Of a stretch of 19,992 nucleotides of DNA, positions 1 to 6,521 are shown in pieces. The notes below the pieces were generated by a model that was given only the letters and a program-made list of their open reading frames with translations, was not told the DNA's origin and searched no databases. The stretch comes from Acidobacteriaceae bacterium (lineage in GTDB: Bacteria > Acidobacteriota > Terriglobia > Terriglobales > Acidobacteriaceae), in contig PMHC01000014.1 of NCBI GenBank assembly GCA_003156495.1, forward strand, positions 1,891 to 21,882. Direction: 5' to 3'. Both the position numbers and the translations under genes were made by a program. How positions within the stretch are numbered: position 1 is the stretch's first letter; each line of letters begins with the position of its first letter.

Positions 1-236
1 AAATCCTCCGCATAAATCTCCGGTACAGGCAATCCGTGGCGGCGAAAATGCCGGGAAAATTCAAGAAAGGCGAGATTCTCCTCCCGCACGGGATAGAGAA
101 TGCCGATGGCGCTCAAATTTCCGCCGGTGAGCCTGACGATGATGCGCCCCGAGCCGCCGAGTTGCCCCTGAAGCGGCTGCGCGTCTTCGGCCGGCAACTG
201 AAAATGCTGCTCGAAAAGCCGTTTTAGAAGATCCAT
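1..236 (-). CDS. Phosphotransferase (APH/choline-kinase-like fold), N-terminal part
   Basis: The reading frame starts at the ATG at 236-234 and stays open to the window edge (78 codons), so only the N-terminus is visible. The peptide begins MDLLKRLFEQHFQLP and continues with GSGRIIVRLTGG, AIGILYPVREENLAFLEF, SRHFRRHGLPVPEIYAED. The order 'G-S-x-R-x-x-x-R-L ... AIG ... REN-AF-x-x-x-S-x-HF-x-x-x-GL-x-VPEIYA' resembles the N-lobe of phosphotransferases related to aminoglycoside/sugar kinases, including those found beside nucleotidyltransferases in cell-wall sugar recycling. The catalytic loop lies outside the window, so substrate and activity cannot be judged. An in-frame TGA lies 30 bases upstream of the ATG and only a weak purine stretch (GGA) serves as ribosome site. 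It is downstream of the tol-pal operon on the same strand, but 323 bp away. Confidence 0.65.
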   Translation of the reverse strand, partial: MDLLKRLFEQHFQLPAEDAQPLQGQLGGSGRIIVRLTGGNLSAIGILYPVREENLAFLEFSRHFRRHGLPVPEIYAED

Positions 237-559
237 GAATTTTCCAGAATTGCTCAAGCTGCTTCACCAAGATACCCAGCCCGGGGCGGCGCGCGCAAGG
301 CGCTGAATTGGCAGCAGAGCAGGGAACTCAGGATGGATAAAGCTGGATAGAGAAATTCGGGCAGGAATTCAGAGCGGTTCTCCCATTTACGCGCCCTTGT
401 CAGAGCCACTCAGCGGTCGTGTCTTCAAAGCAGAGCAACTGGAGAACCGCTGTGATCGTCAGCCGCTGCGGAAGCCGAATCCGGGCACACTTGCCCTAGC
501 CGGCAAACCGTCCGGTCAAAAGTTGGAGCCGCCCGAGGCGGCCTTGGATCAGCGCAAAC
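237..559. other. Non-coding spacer between cpoB and the phosphotransferase
   Basis: I see no convincing gene in this 323-bp stretch. It contains a GC-rich hairpin close to the end of cpoB (528-542, listed separately) and an exact 11-bp inverted repeat (373-383 against 441-451) in what would be the leader of the minus-strand phosphotransferase gene. I looked for tRNA-like cloverleaf and T-loop signatures and for tmRNA, SRP RNA and RNase P core motifs and found none. The plus-strand open frame across 397-642 runs antisense into cpoB and has no protein-like features. Confidence 0.5.
528..542 (-). terminator. Candidate terminator of the tol-pal operon
   Basis: On the minus strand, 17 bases after the cpoB stop, GCCGCC and GGCGGC form a 6-bp all-GC stem with a 3-base loop. 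It is followed by TCCAACTTTTG, a poor and slightly distant T tract. The position fits the end of the tol-pal transcript. The weak U tract makes intrinsic termination uncertain. Confidence 0.4.
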
Positions 560-1483
560 TCAGTGAGCCGCCGCCTTTACGCCCAGGCTGTTCAGTTTCA
601 CGCGCGCCTGAGCGGCCTCGGGTGTCTGCGGATGACGCCTGATGAGCAGGCGCAGTTCGGTGATGGCGGCCTCCTTTTTGTCCATCTGCAACAGCGCCAG
701 GCTCTTGCGCAGTTGCGCGGCGGGAGCCTTGGGGTTGCCGGGAAAACCTTCCAGCACGGCGTTATAGGCCTTGACCGCACCCGTGTAATTCTTCTGCCGG
801 TAGGCGATTTCACCCAGGTAAAACTGCGCGCTGCCGGCCATCTCGTCCAGTGGATAGTAGTGCAGCACGTCCTGAAACTCGCCGGCAGCCACCTCGTACC
901 TGGCGGCGTTATAGTCGCGCACCGCGGCCTGGAAAGTCTCCTTGAGCGGCGGCGTTTGAGCGCCGGGCTGATTGGCGGGCAGTGCGGGAGCGGCAGGCGC
1001 GTTCTCCACGGGGGCGCCGCTCTCCGCGGGAGGTGGAGCCGCGGCCGCACTTCCAGCGGCGGACGGATTCTGCGTGCCCTGCAACTGCGCTTCTAAGTCC
1101 TGAATCGATTTATCCAGCTTGGCGATGCGCGACTTCACCTCGTCCACCGAGTCGTTCAGCGACTGCACCTGTCCAGAGACGGTGTCTACCTTGCTGCCCA
1201 GCGCGTCGTTTTGCGTATTCAGCTTCTGCTGCAGGGTGTTGACCGTCGCGGTCATGCGGTTAGCGTCGTCGGCGGTCTGTTCGGCCAGATGCTGCACCAC
1301 GCCGAAGCGCGAGTCCAGCGTCGATTGCAGCCGCTGAACCATGTCCAGCAATTGCTGCACCTGGGTTTGCAGTTCCACGATCTCTTTTGAGACCGCATGC
1401 GCGGGCGATGCGGAAAAGGCAAAAACAAAGCTCAATACAGCCGCCGCCAGCAGACGAGGGTGAGTAGTGCGCGATCTAAGCAT
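560..1483 (-). CDS. cpoB: Cell division coordinator CpoB (YbgF), TPR protein of the Tol-Pal system
   Basis: A periplasmic protein of 307 residues that in model bacteria links Tol-Pal to peptidoglycan synthesis during constriction. Residues 1-30 form a signal peptide (basic LRSRTTHPR, hydrophobic AAAVLSFVFAFSA, cleavage after PAHA). Residues 31-135 are a heptad-rich coiled coil (VELQTQVQQLLDMVQRLQ, LNDSVDEVKSRIAKLDKS), followed by a Pro/Ala linker at about 140-180. TPR repeats cover about 182-300 (ETFQAAVRDYNAARYEVAAGEF, AQFYLGEIAYRQKNYTGAVKAYN), the usual YbgF architecture. The frame could start at the TTG at 1492, but ATG at 1483 is preferred because AGGAAGG (about 1497-1503) would be only 2 bases from the TTG. 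It is the last gene of the operon, 197 bp after pal, and its leader carries a strong hairpin. Confidence 0.9.
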   Translation of the reverse strand: MLRSRTTHPRLLAAAVLSFVFAFSASPAHAVSKEIVELQTQVQQLLDMVQRLQSTLDSRFGVVQHLAEQTADDANRMTATVNTLQQKLNTQNDALGSKVDTVSGQVQSLNDSVDEVKSRIAKLDKSIQDLEAQLQGTQNPSAAGSAAAAPPPAESGAPVENAPAAPALPANQPGAQTPPLKETFQAAVRDYNAARYEVAAGEFQDVLHYYPLDEMAGSAQFYLGEIAYRQKNYTGAVKAYNAVLEGFPGNPKAPAAQLRKSLALLQMDKKEAAITELRLLIRRHPQTPEAAQARVKLNSLGVKAAAH

Positions 1484-1507
1484 CTTTTGCAAAACCTTCC
1501 TCTATAC

Positions 1508-1552
1508 AACGATACGGCAGCCCGGCAGATTTTGCCGGGCTGCCGTATCGTT
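1508..1552. repeat. Perfect 20-bp inverted repeat in the cpoB leader
   Basis: Positions 1508-1527 and 1533-1552 are exact reverse complements around a 5-base loop (GATTT). The core is GATACGGCAGCCCGGCA. On the minus strand the hairpin begins about 130 bases after the pal stop and ends 4-5 bases before the AGGAAGG ribosome site of cpoB. On that strand the stem is followed by GTTGTATAGAGG, which is not a T tract. On the plus strand it is followed by TTTTCGGTTTTG, which looks like a terminator for transcription running into the operon from outside. It could also stabilise the 3' end of pal mRNA or mask the cpoB ribosome site. Confidence 0.85.
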
Positions 1553-1680
1553 TTCGGTTTTGTTGCCGGCGGCGCATCTTGCCTCCACCGGCCGTTTCTC
1601 GTTTTCGCGCCGGCCAGGATCATTCCTTTTCTCAACACCGTCGCGTTTTCGCCAATCGAGCTGAAGGCTCACAGCCGTTT

Positions 1681-2421
1681 TTACCGGTCGATCGCGAATC
1701 CATCCCGGCGGTTCAACTGCCAGCACTCTTCGTTCGATTCCGAGCAGAAGGGCTTTTCCTTGCCGTAGCTGACCACGCGAATGCGGTCGGCGGCGATGCC
1801 GGCGGCAACCAAAGCCGTTTTGGCAGCCTGAGCGCGGTTCTGGCCCAGCGCCAAGTTGTACTCGTCCGAGCCACGCTCGTCGCAGTAGCCGCCGAGCACG
1901 AACTTGATCTGCGGATGCGCGAGCAGATACTCGACATCCTTGGCCAGAACGTCTTTCGCGTCACCGCGGATGTCATAGGTGTCGTAATCGAAGAAAATAT
2001 CCTGCACGTGCGCCTTGAACTCTTCTTCTTCGCTCAGAGTGTTGCTGGGCACGCTGACGGCCGGCGGCGCATTGACCGTAACCCGGGCCGAAGCATCGGC
2101 CGAGCCACCCTCGCCACGCGCAACCAAATGATAGGTCGTCGACGCAGTAGGCGTCACCGTTTTTACACCCGAAGTGGGCACATCACCGACACCGTCGATT
2201 GAGACCGACGTGGCGTTGGTCGTGCGCCAGTTCAATTGCACTTGATCTCCAGCCGAGACCACCGTAGGTGTTGCCGTTAACTCCGCCGTAGGCGCCGGAG
2301 CGACTGCTGCTGCCGGAGCTGTTTCCGGCGGAGGCAAGGGCTTGTGCTTCTTGCATCCGGAGATAACAACTAAGGCAGTCAATGTCAGAGCCAATACTGC
2401 AGCATGATTTCGCAATTTCAA
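1681..2421 (-). CDS. pal: Peptidoglycan-associated lipoprotein Pal with an Ig-like insert
   Basis: An outer-membrane lipoprotein of 246 residues that binds peptidoglycan and TolB. The signal ends in the lipobox ISGC, with Cys23 as lipidation site. A Pro/Ala linker (28-46) leads to a beta-sandwich-like segment at about 47-118 (AELTATPTVVSAGDQVQLNW ... TTYHLVARG ... ARVTVN) that resembles Ig-like domains of secreted proteins and is absent from the short enterobacterial Pal. The OmpA-like domain fills 135-246. FFDYDTYDIR and GYCDERGSDEYNLALGQNRA contain the Asp and Arg (D181, R196) expected to bind diaminopimelate. C180 stands where Thr is common, and C226/C233 may form a disulfide. The start is TTG at 2421-2419, 7 bases after AAGGAG. 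No in-frame ATG is closer. Confidence 0.93.
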   Translation of the reverse strand: MKLRNHAAVLALTLTALVVISGCKKHKPLPPPETAPAAAVAPAPTAELTATPTVVSAGDQVQLNWRTTNATSVSIDGVGDVPTSGVKTVTPTASTTYHLVARGEGGSADASARVTVNAPPAVSVPSNTLSEEEEFKAHVQDIFFDYDTYDIRGDAKDVLAKDVEYLLAHPQIKFVLGGYCDERGSDEYNLALGQNRAQAAKTALVAAGIAADRIRVVSYGKEKPFCSESNEECWQLNRRDGFAIDR

Positions 2422-2520
2422 TGGAGTACTCCTTTCCTTCTGCTTCGCTTATAAGGTTTGATATATCCTTCACGCGTAAGATTCCCGCTCGGCGTTTACC
2501 GGGCGTGAAACATGGATCCA

Positions 2521-2549
2521 ATAAGTAAAATATAGTTCATCGACGTCAA
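2521..2549 (-). promoter_or_regulatory. Candidate promoter for pal-cpoB
   Basis: On the minus strand TTGACG (2549-2544) is followed, after 17 bases containing an AT-rich TATATTTT run, by ACTTAT (2526-2521). The -35 matches the sigma70 consensus in 5 of 6 positions and the -10 in only 3 of 6. Initiation here would give a leader of roughly 90 bases before the TTG start of pal. It would let pal and cpoB be transcribed apart from tolQRAB. Confidence 0.35.
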
Positions 2550-2696
2550 GCGGGCGATAGTTTAGCTCTGGAGAAGCTCCGTAGCCCTATTCCGTAAACG
2601 CTTCTGTTCCATTTCTCGAATCCAGAAAAAATTCATCAGGAGCTAAAGATCTTGTCATTGTTGGCGATTGAACGTAGGCGATTGGAGCTACGACGG

Positions 2697-2746
2697 GCCG
2701 TTAGCGGCTCGCGAAGTTGAAACAGACTTCGCCAATCGCTAACGGC
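2697..2746. repeat. Interrupted inverted repeat just after tolB
   Basis: GCCGTTAGCG and GCGAAGT on the left pair exactly with ACTTCGC and CGCTAACGGC on the right. A symmetric 4-base mismatch (GCTC/CAAT) separates the two stem blocks, and the loop is 8 bases. The tolB stop lies only 7 bases away. On the minus strand no T run follows, so it is more likely an mRNA-stabilising or processing hairpin, or a dispersed repeat, than a classical terminator. Confidence 0.75.
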
Positions 2747-2753
2747 GCTATCT

Positions 2754-4097
2754 TTATTTCCAACTCCAATTAGGCATGGAGTTGTCACCGCTGGTCGTCA
2801 GCGGGTGTTGTCCGGTGCCATCTGAGAGCATGGTCCAGATTTGCGTGCGGTGGCCATTCTGGCGCTGGAAGACGATGTGACGGCCATCGGGCGACCAGGA
2901 CGGGAAATCGTTGTTGCCTGCCTCGTGCGTGGCCTGCAGCCAGCGCTTGCTGGCGATGTCCATCACGTAGATGTCTTGGCCGCCGGGATCGCCGGGGCCG
3001 TACTTGCGGTTCCAGCTAAAGGCCAACATGCCGCCGTTGGGCGACCAGGAAGGCGAGATGGCGTAACCGCCGTCGGTCATCCGCTGCACATTGGAGCCGT
3101 CCTGCGACATGATGTAGATTTGTGGCTCGCTGGTGCGGCCGCTGACAAAGGCGATTTGCGAGCCGTTGCGCGGATTCCAGCTTGGCGATACATCGGAGCC
3201 GAAGCTGGTCAGCCGGCGCGCGCCGCCGCCTTTGGCGTCTGCCACCCAAATTTCCGGCTTGCCGCCACGTGCCGAGGAGAAGGCGATTTTGCCGCCGTCG
3301 CCCGACCAGGCCGGCGATTGATTGCTGCCGTTGGCCGAGCCGGCGGGGAAGCCGACCATCCGTCCTAACTCGAGCGAGTAGAGGCGAATAGCCCAACCCT
3401 CACGGCCGAGCGAGGCGAAGGCCAGCCGCGAGTTGTCGGGCGAGACGCGCGGCGAAATAGAGATGCTGCCCAGGTGGGTGATCGGGTGCTGATTGGCGCC
3501 GTCGTAGTCCATGGCCCAAATTTCTTTGGCGCCGGTGCGATTGCTTACGAAATAGATTTTGGTTTCGGCGATGCCGTCGAGGCCGCCGCCCAACCGCGCA
3601 ATGATTTCGTCGGCAAAGCGATGGGCTACGGTGCGCGCCATTTCCGCGTTGGCGGCTTCGTTATATTGCTTGGCCAGCACCGGCGGGCCGCCGGTGCCAT
3701 GCGCGTCACTCAGCCAGCCGTAGACCACCAGCCGGCCATTGTTGGCCGCCAGCGCACCGTAGGCCACCATGGCCGCGTTGGCCGGGGCAGCGGACCACTG
3801 TGTAACCACCAACTCTTGCGGCGCGCCGGGCGTGGCTTGCGGGGCAAGGCTTTTGGAAACGATATCGAAGAGGCCCGCGTTGCTCAGGTCGCCGAAGAGC
3901 GTGTTGTCAAAGGCCGCTTTGAGCGAGGAGGTTTGCGGGTCGTTGCCCACATGCTTGAAGTCGGCCACGGCCAACCGGAGGCGTTCATTGCCCAGGTTGG
4001 TTCCCGTACGCACCCAGTCTTGCGCGCGCAGTTGCGGCGCCGCCACAGATGCCAAAGCAAGCAGAAACAAAGGGAAATGCAAGAATTTCATCTTCAT
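2754..4097 (-). CDS. tolB: Tol-Pal system beta-propeller protein TolB
   Basis: A periplasmic protein of 447 residues that connects Pal at the outer membrane with TolA at the inner membrane. The signal peptide is MKMKFLHFPLFLLALASVAA... with likely cleavage after LRA at residue 25. An alpha/beta N-terminal domain (about 26-170, with LRLAVADFKHVG and FGDLSNAGLFDIVSK) is followed by the six-bladed propeller. Its WD40-like PD40 repeats read SPRVSPDNSRLAFAS, SPAWSGDGGKIAFSS, SPSWNPRNGSQIAFVS, SPSWSPNGGMLAFSW and FPSWSPDGRHIVFQ. Length is close to the usual 430. GGAAGG lies 12 bases before the ATG at 4097, a longish spacing. A second ATG at 4091 would place it further away. The gene is preceded by a 194-bp repeat-bearing spacer after tolA. 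Confidence 0.95.
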   Translation of the reverse strand: MKMKFLHFPLFLLALASVAAPQLRAQDWVRTGTNLGNERLRLAVADFKHVGNDPQTSSLKAAFDNTLFGDLSNAGLFDIVSKSLAPQATPGAPQELVVTQWSAAPANAAMVAYGALAANNGRLVVYGWLSDAHGTGGPPVLAKQYNEAANAEMARTVAHRFADEIIARLGGGLDGIAETKIYFVSNRTGAKEIWAMDYDGANQHPITHLGSISISPRVSPDNSRLAFASLGREGWAIRLYSLELGRMVGFPAGSANGSNQSPAWSGDGGKIAFSSARGGKPEIWVADAKGGGARRLTSFGSDVSPSWNPRNGSQIAFVSGRTSEPQIYIMSQDGSNVQRMTDGGYAISPSWSPNGGMLAFSWNRKYGPGDPGGQDIYVMDIASKRWLQATHEAGNNDFPSWSPDGRHIVFQRQNGHRTQIWTMLSDGTGQHPLTTSGDNSMPNWSWK

Positions 4098-4117
4098 GCC
4101 GTATGCAGTCCTTCCCG

Positions 4118-4290
4118 ATTAAGCTTCTAGCTACTAGCTTTTAGCTTTTCGTCTCAAATTTATTTCGATGCACGCGCTTCGACTTGGTGCGCGCATCATG
4201 ATTGCCGCGCACTAAGTCGCTCGCATTCATTTACGCCAATACCCTTGCACAACGAGCTAAGAGCTAGAAGCTAGAGGCTGAAAGCTGCAC
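4118..4290. repeat. Nested inverted repeats built from degenerate heptamers (tolA-tolB spacer)
   Basis: At about 4118-4149 the sequence reads as 7-base units around CTAGCTT (TTAAGCT, TCTAGCT, ACTAGCT, TTTAGCT). At 4255-4289 it reads as units around the complementary AAGCTAG (GAGCTAA, GAGCTAG, AAGCTAG, AGGCTGA, AAGCTGC). The two runs can therefore pair as long imperfect arms. Between them is a second dyad: CGACTT and GTGCGCG (4180-4193) against CGCGCAC and AAGTCG (4206-4219), with one mismatch. Nearly the whole 194-bp gap could fold as one extended structure in the tol-pal mRNA. The arrangement also resembles a small non-autonomous mobile element or a REP-like unit. Confidence 0.65.
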
Positions 4291-4291
4291 T

Positions 4292-5098
4292 TTAATATTC
4301 GCAGTAATAGCCAACCTTCAGCGTGCTTTGATTATAAGCCGGAGGCAGATTGCCAAAGGTATCTACGCGCTGTACGCCGCGCTGGCAGGAGCGGTCGAGC
4401 GTGGGGCTGCCGCTCGAGCGGTCCAGTTGCAGGTTGCTCACGGTGCCGTCGCGATGGATGGTGAAGACCACATAGACGCGCGCGCCGCGCGGCGTCCGCG
4501 GATCGACTTCGTAACGGTTCCATGTGCCGGCCATTTTTTTATTGATCTGATCGACGTACCAGCCGAACATGCTGGCGAAGCTGCCGCTGCCGACCGTAGC
4601 TGGTCCGCCGGTTCCGTAGCGCAGTTCGCGTGGCATGCTCGAGCCGGATTGTTCGCCATACTGCGCCAGATTCTGCTGCTTGGGCGGCTGCTGGTGCTGC
4701 TGCGTTTTCGTGGCGTTGGTCGGCGCGTTTTTTTGCTGCGGCTTCTGCTTGGCCTGCTTGCTGGAGATGGGGATCGCCGTCTCATCGACGTGCTGCTGCT
4801 GCTTGGGCGTGGGCTGCGCCGGCGCCTTGCTCGGCGTTTCGGTAGCCAACACGTTTTGGTTGATCTGTTCGGCAGGCAGCGGCAGCGCGCTAGAGACAAG
4901 ATTGACCTGCATCGCTCCGCCCGAGCCACCGGCGCTGCCCCACAGATTGTGATGAAACAGCCCCGTCATCCAGCCGTAAGAAAGCAGCGCTCCGACCAGC
5001 GCGAGGTGCAGCGCGATCGAACCCGCCGCCGGACCTTTGATTGGCTCCGTCGTCAGTTCCCGCTCCAGTTGCTCGCCGCTTTCGAATACGCCGCTCAT
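4292..5098 (-). CDS. tolA: TolA/TonB-family energy-transducing protein
   Basis: An inner-membrane protein of 268 residues that spans the periplasm and carries TolQR energy to TolB/Pal. A cytoplasmic N-terminus (1-25) is followed by one membrane segment at about 26-48 (SIALHLALVGALLSYGWMTGLF). A Pro/Gln/Lys-rich, low-complexity stalk (about 85-150, many CAG/CTG-type codons) is much shorter than in E. coli TolA. The C-terminal TonB/TolA domain (about 172-268) shows WNRYEVDPRTPRGARVYVVF, IHRDGTVSNLQLDRSSG and FGNLPPAY, with C238 and C266 as a possible disulfide. The ATG at 5098 has no clear Shine-Dalgarno sequence. Its position between tolR and tolB supports TolA over TonB. The domain alone would not decide. 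Confidence 0.85.
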   Translation of the reverse strand: MSGVFESGEQLERELTTEPIKGPAAGSIALHLALVGALLSYGWMTGLFHHNLWGSAGGSGGAMQVNLVSSALPLPAEQINQNVLATETPSKAPAQPTPKQQQHVDETAIPISSKQAKQKPQQKNAPTNATKTQQHQQPPKQQNLAQYGEQSGSSMPRELRYGTGGPATVGSGSFASMFGWYVDQINKKMAGTWNRYEVDPRTPRGARVYVVFTIHRDGTVSNLQLDRSSGSPTLDRSCQRGVQRVDTFGNLPPAYNQSTLKVGYYCEY

Positions 5099-5172
5099 GT
5101 TTGTCGCTCTATGGTGCTGTTTAGGTAGGGGACGTTTCAGCCCCGCTAATTCCGCTAGCCGTGCCAGCTTCG

Positions 5173-5610
5173 CTAATTTCCGCTATCGTCGGCGTTCTTG
5201 GCGTCCAGCGGCTGGGTCACGATCGAGACATTGGTAATGCCCGACTGCTTGACCGCGTCCATGACGCTGGCGAAGGCGCCGAAGGGCACCCGCTCGTCGC
5301 TGCGCAAATAAATCGCCTGATGCGCGGGATCGATGCCCGGCTGATGCAGCCGCGCCGGTAGCTCATGCACGTTGATCGGCTGATCGTTTAAAAAGACCTG
5401 CTGATCGCGGTCGATCGTCACCACCAGCCGCTGCTCGGTGATCTGTTTGACGGTGCGCGTTTTGGGTACGTTGACCTCGATGCCCGACTGCAAGACCGGC
5501 TCGGTAATCATGAAGATCACCAGCAGCACCAGCACCACGTCGACCATTGGCGTGATGTTGATCTCGGCCAGGGCAGATTGCGTTCGCCCGTTGCTCGATG
5601 TATACGCCAA
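5173..5610 (-). CDS. tolR: Biopolymer transporter TolR (ExbD family)
   Basis: A 145-residue inner-membrane protein. With TolQ it forms the proton-driven motor that energises TolA. The N-terminus is cytoplasmic. The single membrane helix is at about 20-38 (ITPMVDVVLVLLVIFMIT), with the conserved proton-carrying Asp at D24. The rest is a periplasmic domain (GIEVNVPKTRTV ... AIYLRSDERVPFGAFASVMDAVKQSG). It starts at TTG (5610-5608), 3 bases after the tolQ stop. AAAGGGG at the end of tolQ, 7 bases upstream, supports this start and suggests translational coupling. A near copy of the sequence at its stop (CGCTAATTTCCGCTA) lies just downstream at 5144-5157 as CGCTAATTCCGCTA. Confidence 0.92.
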   Translation of the reverse strand: MAYTSSNGRTQSALAEINITPMVDVVLVLLVIFMITEPVLQSGIEVNVPKTRTVKQITEQRLVVTIDRDQQVFLNDQPINVHELPARLHQPGIDPAHQAIYLRSDERVPFGAFASVMDAVKQSGITNVSIVTQPLDAKNADDSGN

Positions 5611-5613
5611 AGC

Positions 5614-6387
5614 TCAACCCCTTTGCGGCAGTTCGCCCAAGCCCCGCGGCTGGCCCTGCGGTCGCTGCGGAATCTCTTCGAGCGAATTCAGCAGCTCGCG
5701 GCTAAAGTCGTCGGTCGCCGAGGCAAAGGTGCGCACGCGCGCCGTGAAGATGTTGTAGGCGGCCACGGCCGGAACGGCCACGAACAGGCCGGCGGCGGTG
5801 GTGATCAGTGCTTCGCTGATGCCCGGCGCGACGGCGCGCAGCGTGGCCGTGCCGGCCGTGCCCAGGCCGTGGAAGGCGTCAACGACGCCCATCACCGTTC
5901 CGAAGAGGCCGATGAAGGGGCTGGTGGAGCCGATCGTCGCCAGCCAGGTCAGCCGACGCTCCAGCGTCGTGACCGCTTCGCTGGCGGCGGTCTGCGCCGT
6001 CCGCTCCAGCGGGGTCAAGCTGCGCGGCGGACCCGAGCCGCCCGTGATTCGTTTGTAGGTGTCGTAGACGTCCTCGAAGACCTGCGCCAACGGGCTGGCC
6101 GGGCACTCGGCGGCAAAGGCTGCGATTTCGTGCAGCCGCGTCGCCTTGCGGAAGGTCCGGATGAATCGCCGGCTTTGCTTGGTGGCTTTGCCGAAGGAGG
6201 ACATCTTGCTCAGAATGATCGTCCACGAATACAGGCTGGCGATGAGCAAAAGCACCAGCACGCCGACCGCAACTGAACCAATGTTGCCGACCATTTCGGC
6301 CAGTGCGCCCATGCCCTGTGCCTGTCCAGAGCTTTGGCTAGCGCCACCGTCGGCCTGCAAAAAAAACGCCAATGCAACTGAATTCAA
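5614..6387 (-). CDS. tolQ: MotA/TolQ/ExbB proton channel family protein TolQ
   Basis: A 257-residue inner-membrane channel subunit of the Tol motor. Membrane segments lie at about 36-59 (IGSVAVGVLVLLLIASLYSW), 150-172 (IGSTSPFIGLFGTVMGVVDAF) and 191-213 (EALITTAAGLFVAVPAVAAY). The last two carry the family's polar Thr/Ser residues. The cytoplasmic loop between helices 1 and 2 includes ERTAQTAASEAVTTLERRL. The C-terminal extension after 236 is Pro/Gln/Gly-rich. The start is TTG at 6387-6385, with GAAGGA about 11 bases upstream. The next candidate, M26, would cut off little conserved sequence. First gene of the operon, divergent from recN. Confidence 0.92.
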   Translation of the reverse strand: MNSVALAFFLQADGGASQSSGQAQGMGALAEMVGNIGSVAVGVLVLLLIASLYSWTIILSKMSSFGKATKQSRRFIRTFRKATRLHEIAAFAAECPASPLAQVFEDVYDTYKRITGGSGPPRSLTPLERTAQTAASEAVTTLERRLTWLATIGSTSPFIGLFGTVMGVVDAFHGLGTAGTATLRAVAPGISEALITTAAGLFVAVPAVAAYNIFTARVRTFASATDDFSRELLNSLEEIPQRPQGQPRGLGELPQRG

Positions 6388-6416
6388 CGTAAAAATTGTC
6401 CTTCACCTCACCTTTA

Positions 6417-6446
6417 ACGGTATCAGAGAGCATTCCTTTAACCCAA
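6417..6446 (-). promoter_or_regulatory. Candidate promoter of the tol-pal operon
   Basis: In the tolQ-recN divergent gap the minus strand reads TTGGGT (6446-6441), 18 bases, then TACCGT (6422-6417). Each hexamer matches the sigma70 consensus in only about 3 of 6 positions. The position about 30 bases before tolQ is suitable, but the sequence evidence is weak. Confidence 0.25.
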
Positions 6447-6492
6447 GTGACCGCCTGGATGCCCGCACTGCTTTTGGCGCGCGATCCATCTG

Positions 6493-6521
6493 TTCGTTTT
6501 CCCGGCCGTTCGTGCTATGCT
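6493..6521 (+). promoter_or_regulatory. Candidate extended -10 promoter of recN
   Basis: TGCTATGCT at 6513-6521 is an extended -10 (TG-n-TATGCT), with a poor -35 (TTCGTT, 6493-6498) 17 bases before it. Initiation would fall roughly 65 bases before the recN ATG at 6592. It overlaps an upstream in-frame ATG at 6517, which argues against using that codon as the start. I saw no clear SOS-box dyad. Confidence 0.25.

Larger units (their letters stand above)
2422..2753. other. tolB-pal spacer with dyad and promoter-like elements
   Basis: The 332 bp between tolB and pal hold no supported gene. Next to tolB is an interrupted inverted repeat (2697-2746). Beside it the octamer GGCGATTG occurs at 2663-2670 and 2678-2685, and its complement lies inside the dyad at 2731-2738. 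Nearer pal is a sigma70-like promoter candidate (2521-2549). A short minus-strand frame running from 2521 into pal has no protein-like features and is treated as a shadow. Confidence 0.5.

Noticed and set aside
361..560. tRNA or structured housekeeping RNA (tmRNA, SRP, RNase P)
   Set aside because: No T-loop, anticodon arm or known core motifs could be found on either strand.
2183..2521. Minus-strand 112-codon frame overlapping the start of pal
   Set aside because: It overlaps the Pal signal and Ig-like region in another frame. The Ser/Gly-rich tail is a frame artefact.
4118..4290. CRISPR array or tandem-repeat locus
   Set aside because: The repeated units are only 7 bases, degenerate and contiguous, with no spacers or cas genes nearby.
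4328..5128. Plus-strand open frame (266 codons) opposite tolA
   Set aside because: Low-complexity Arg/Leu-rich translation produced by the antisense of the Gln/Pro stalk. There is no ribosome site and no family likeness.
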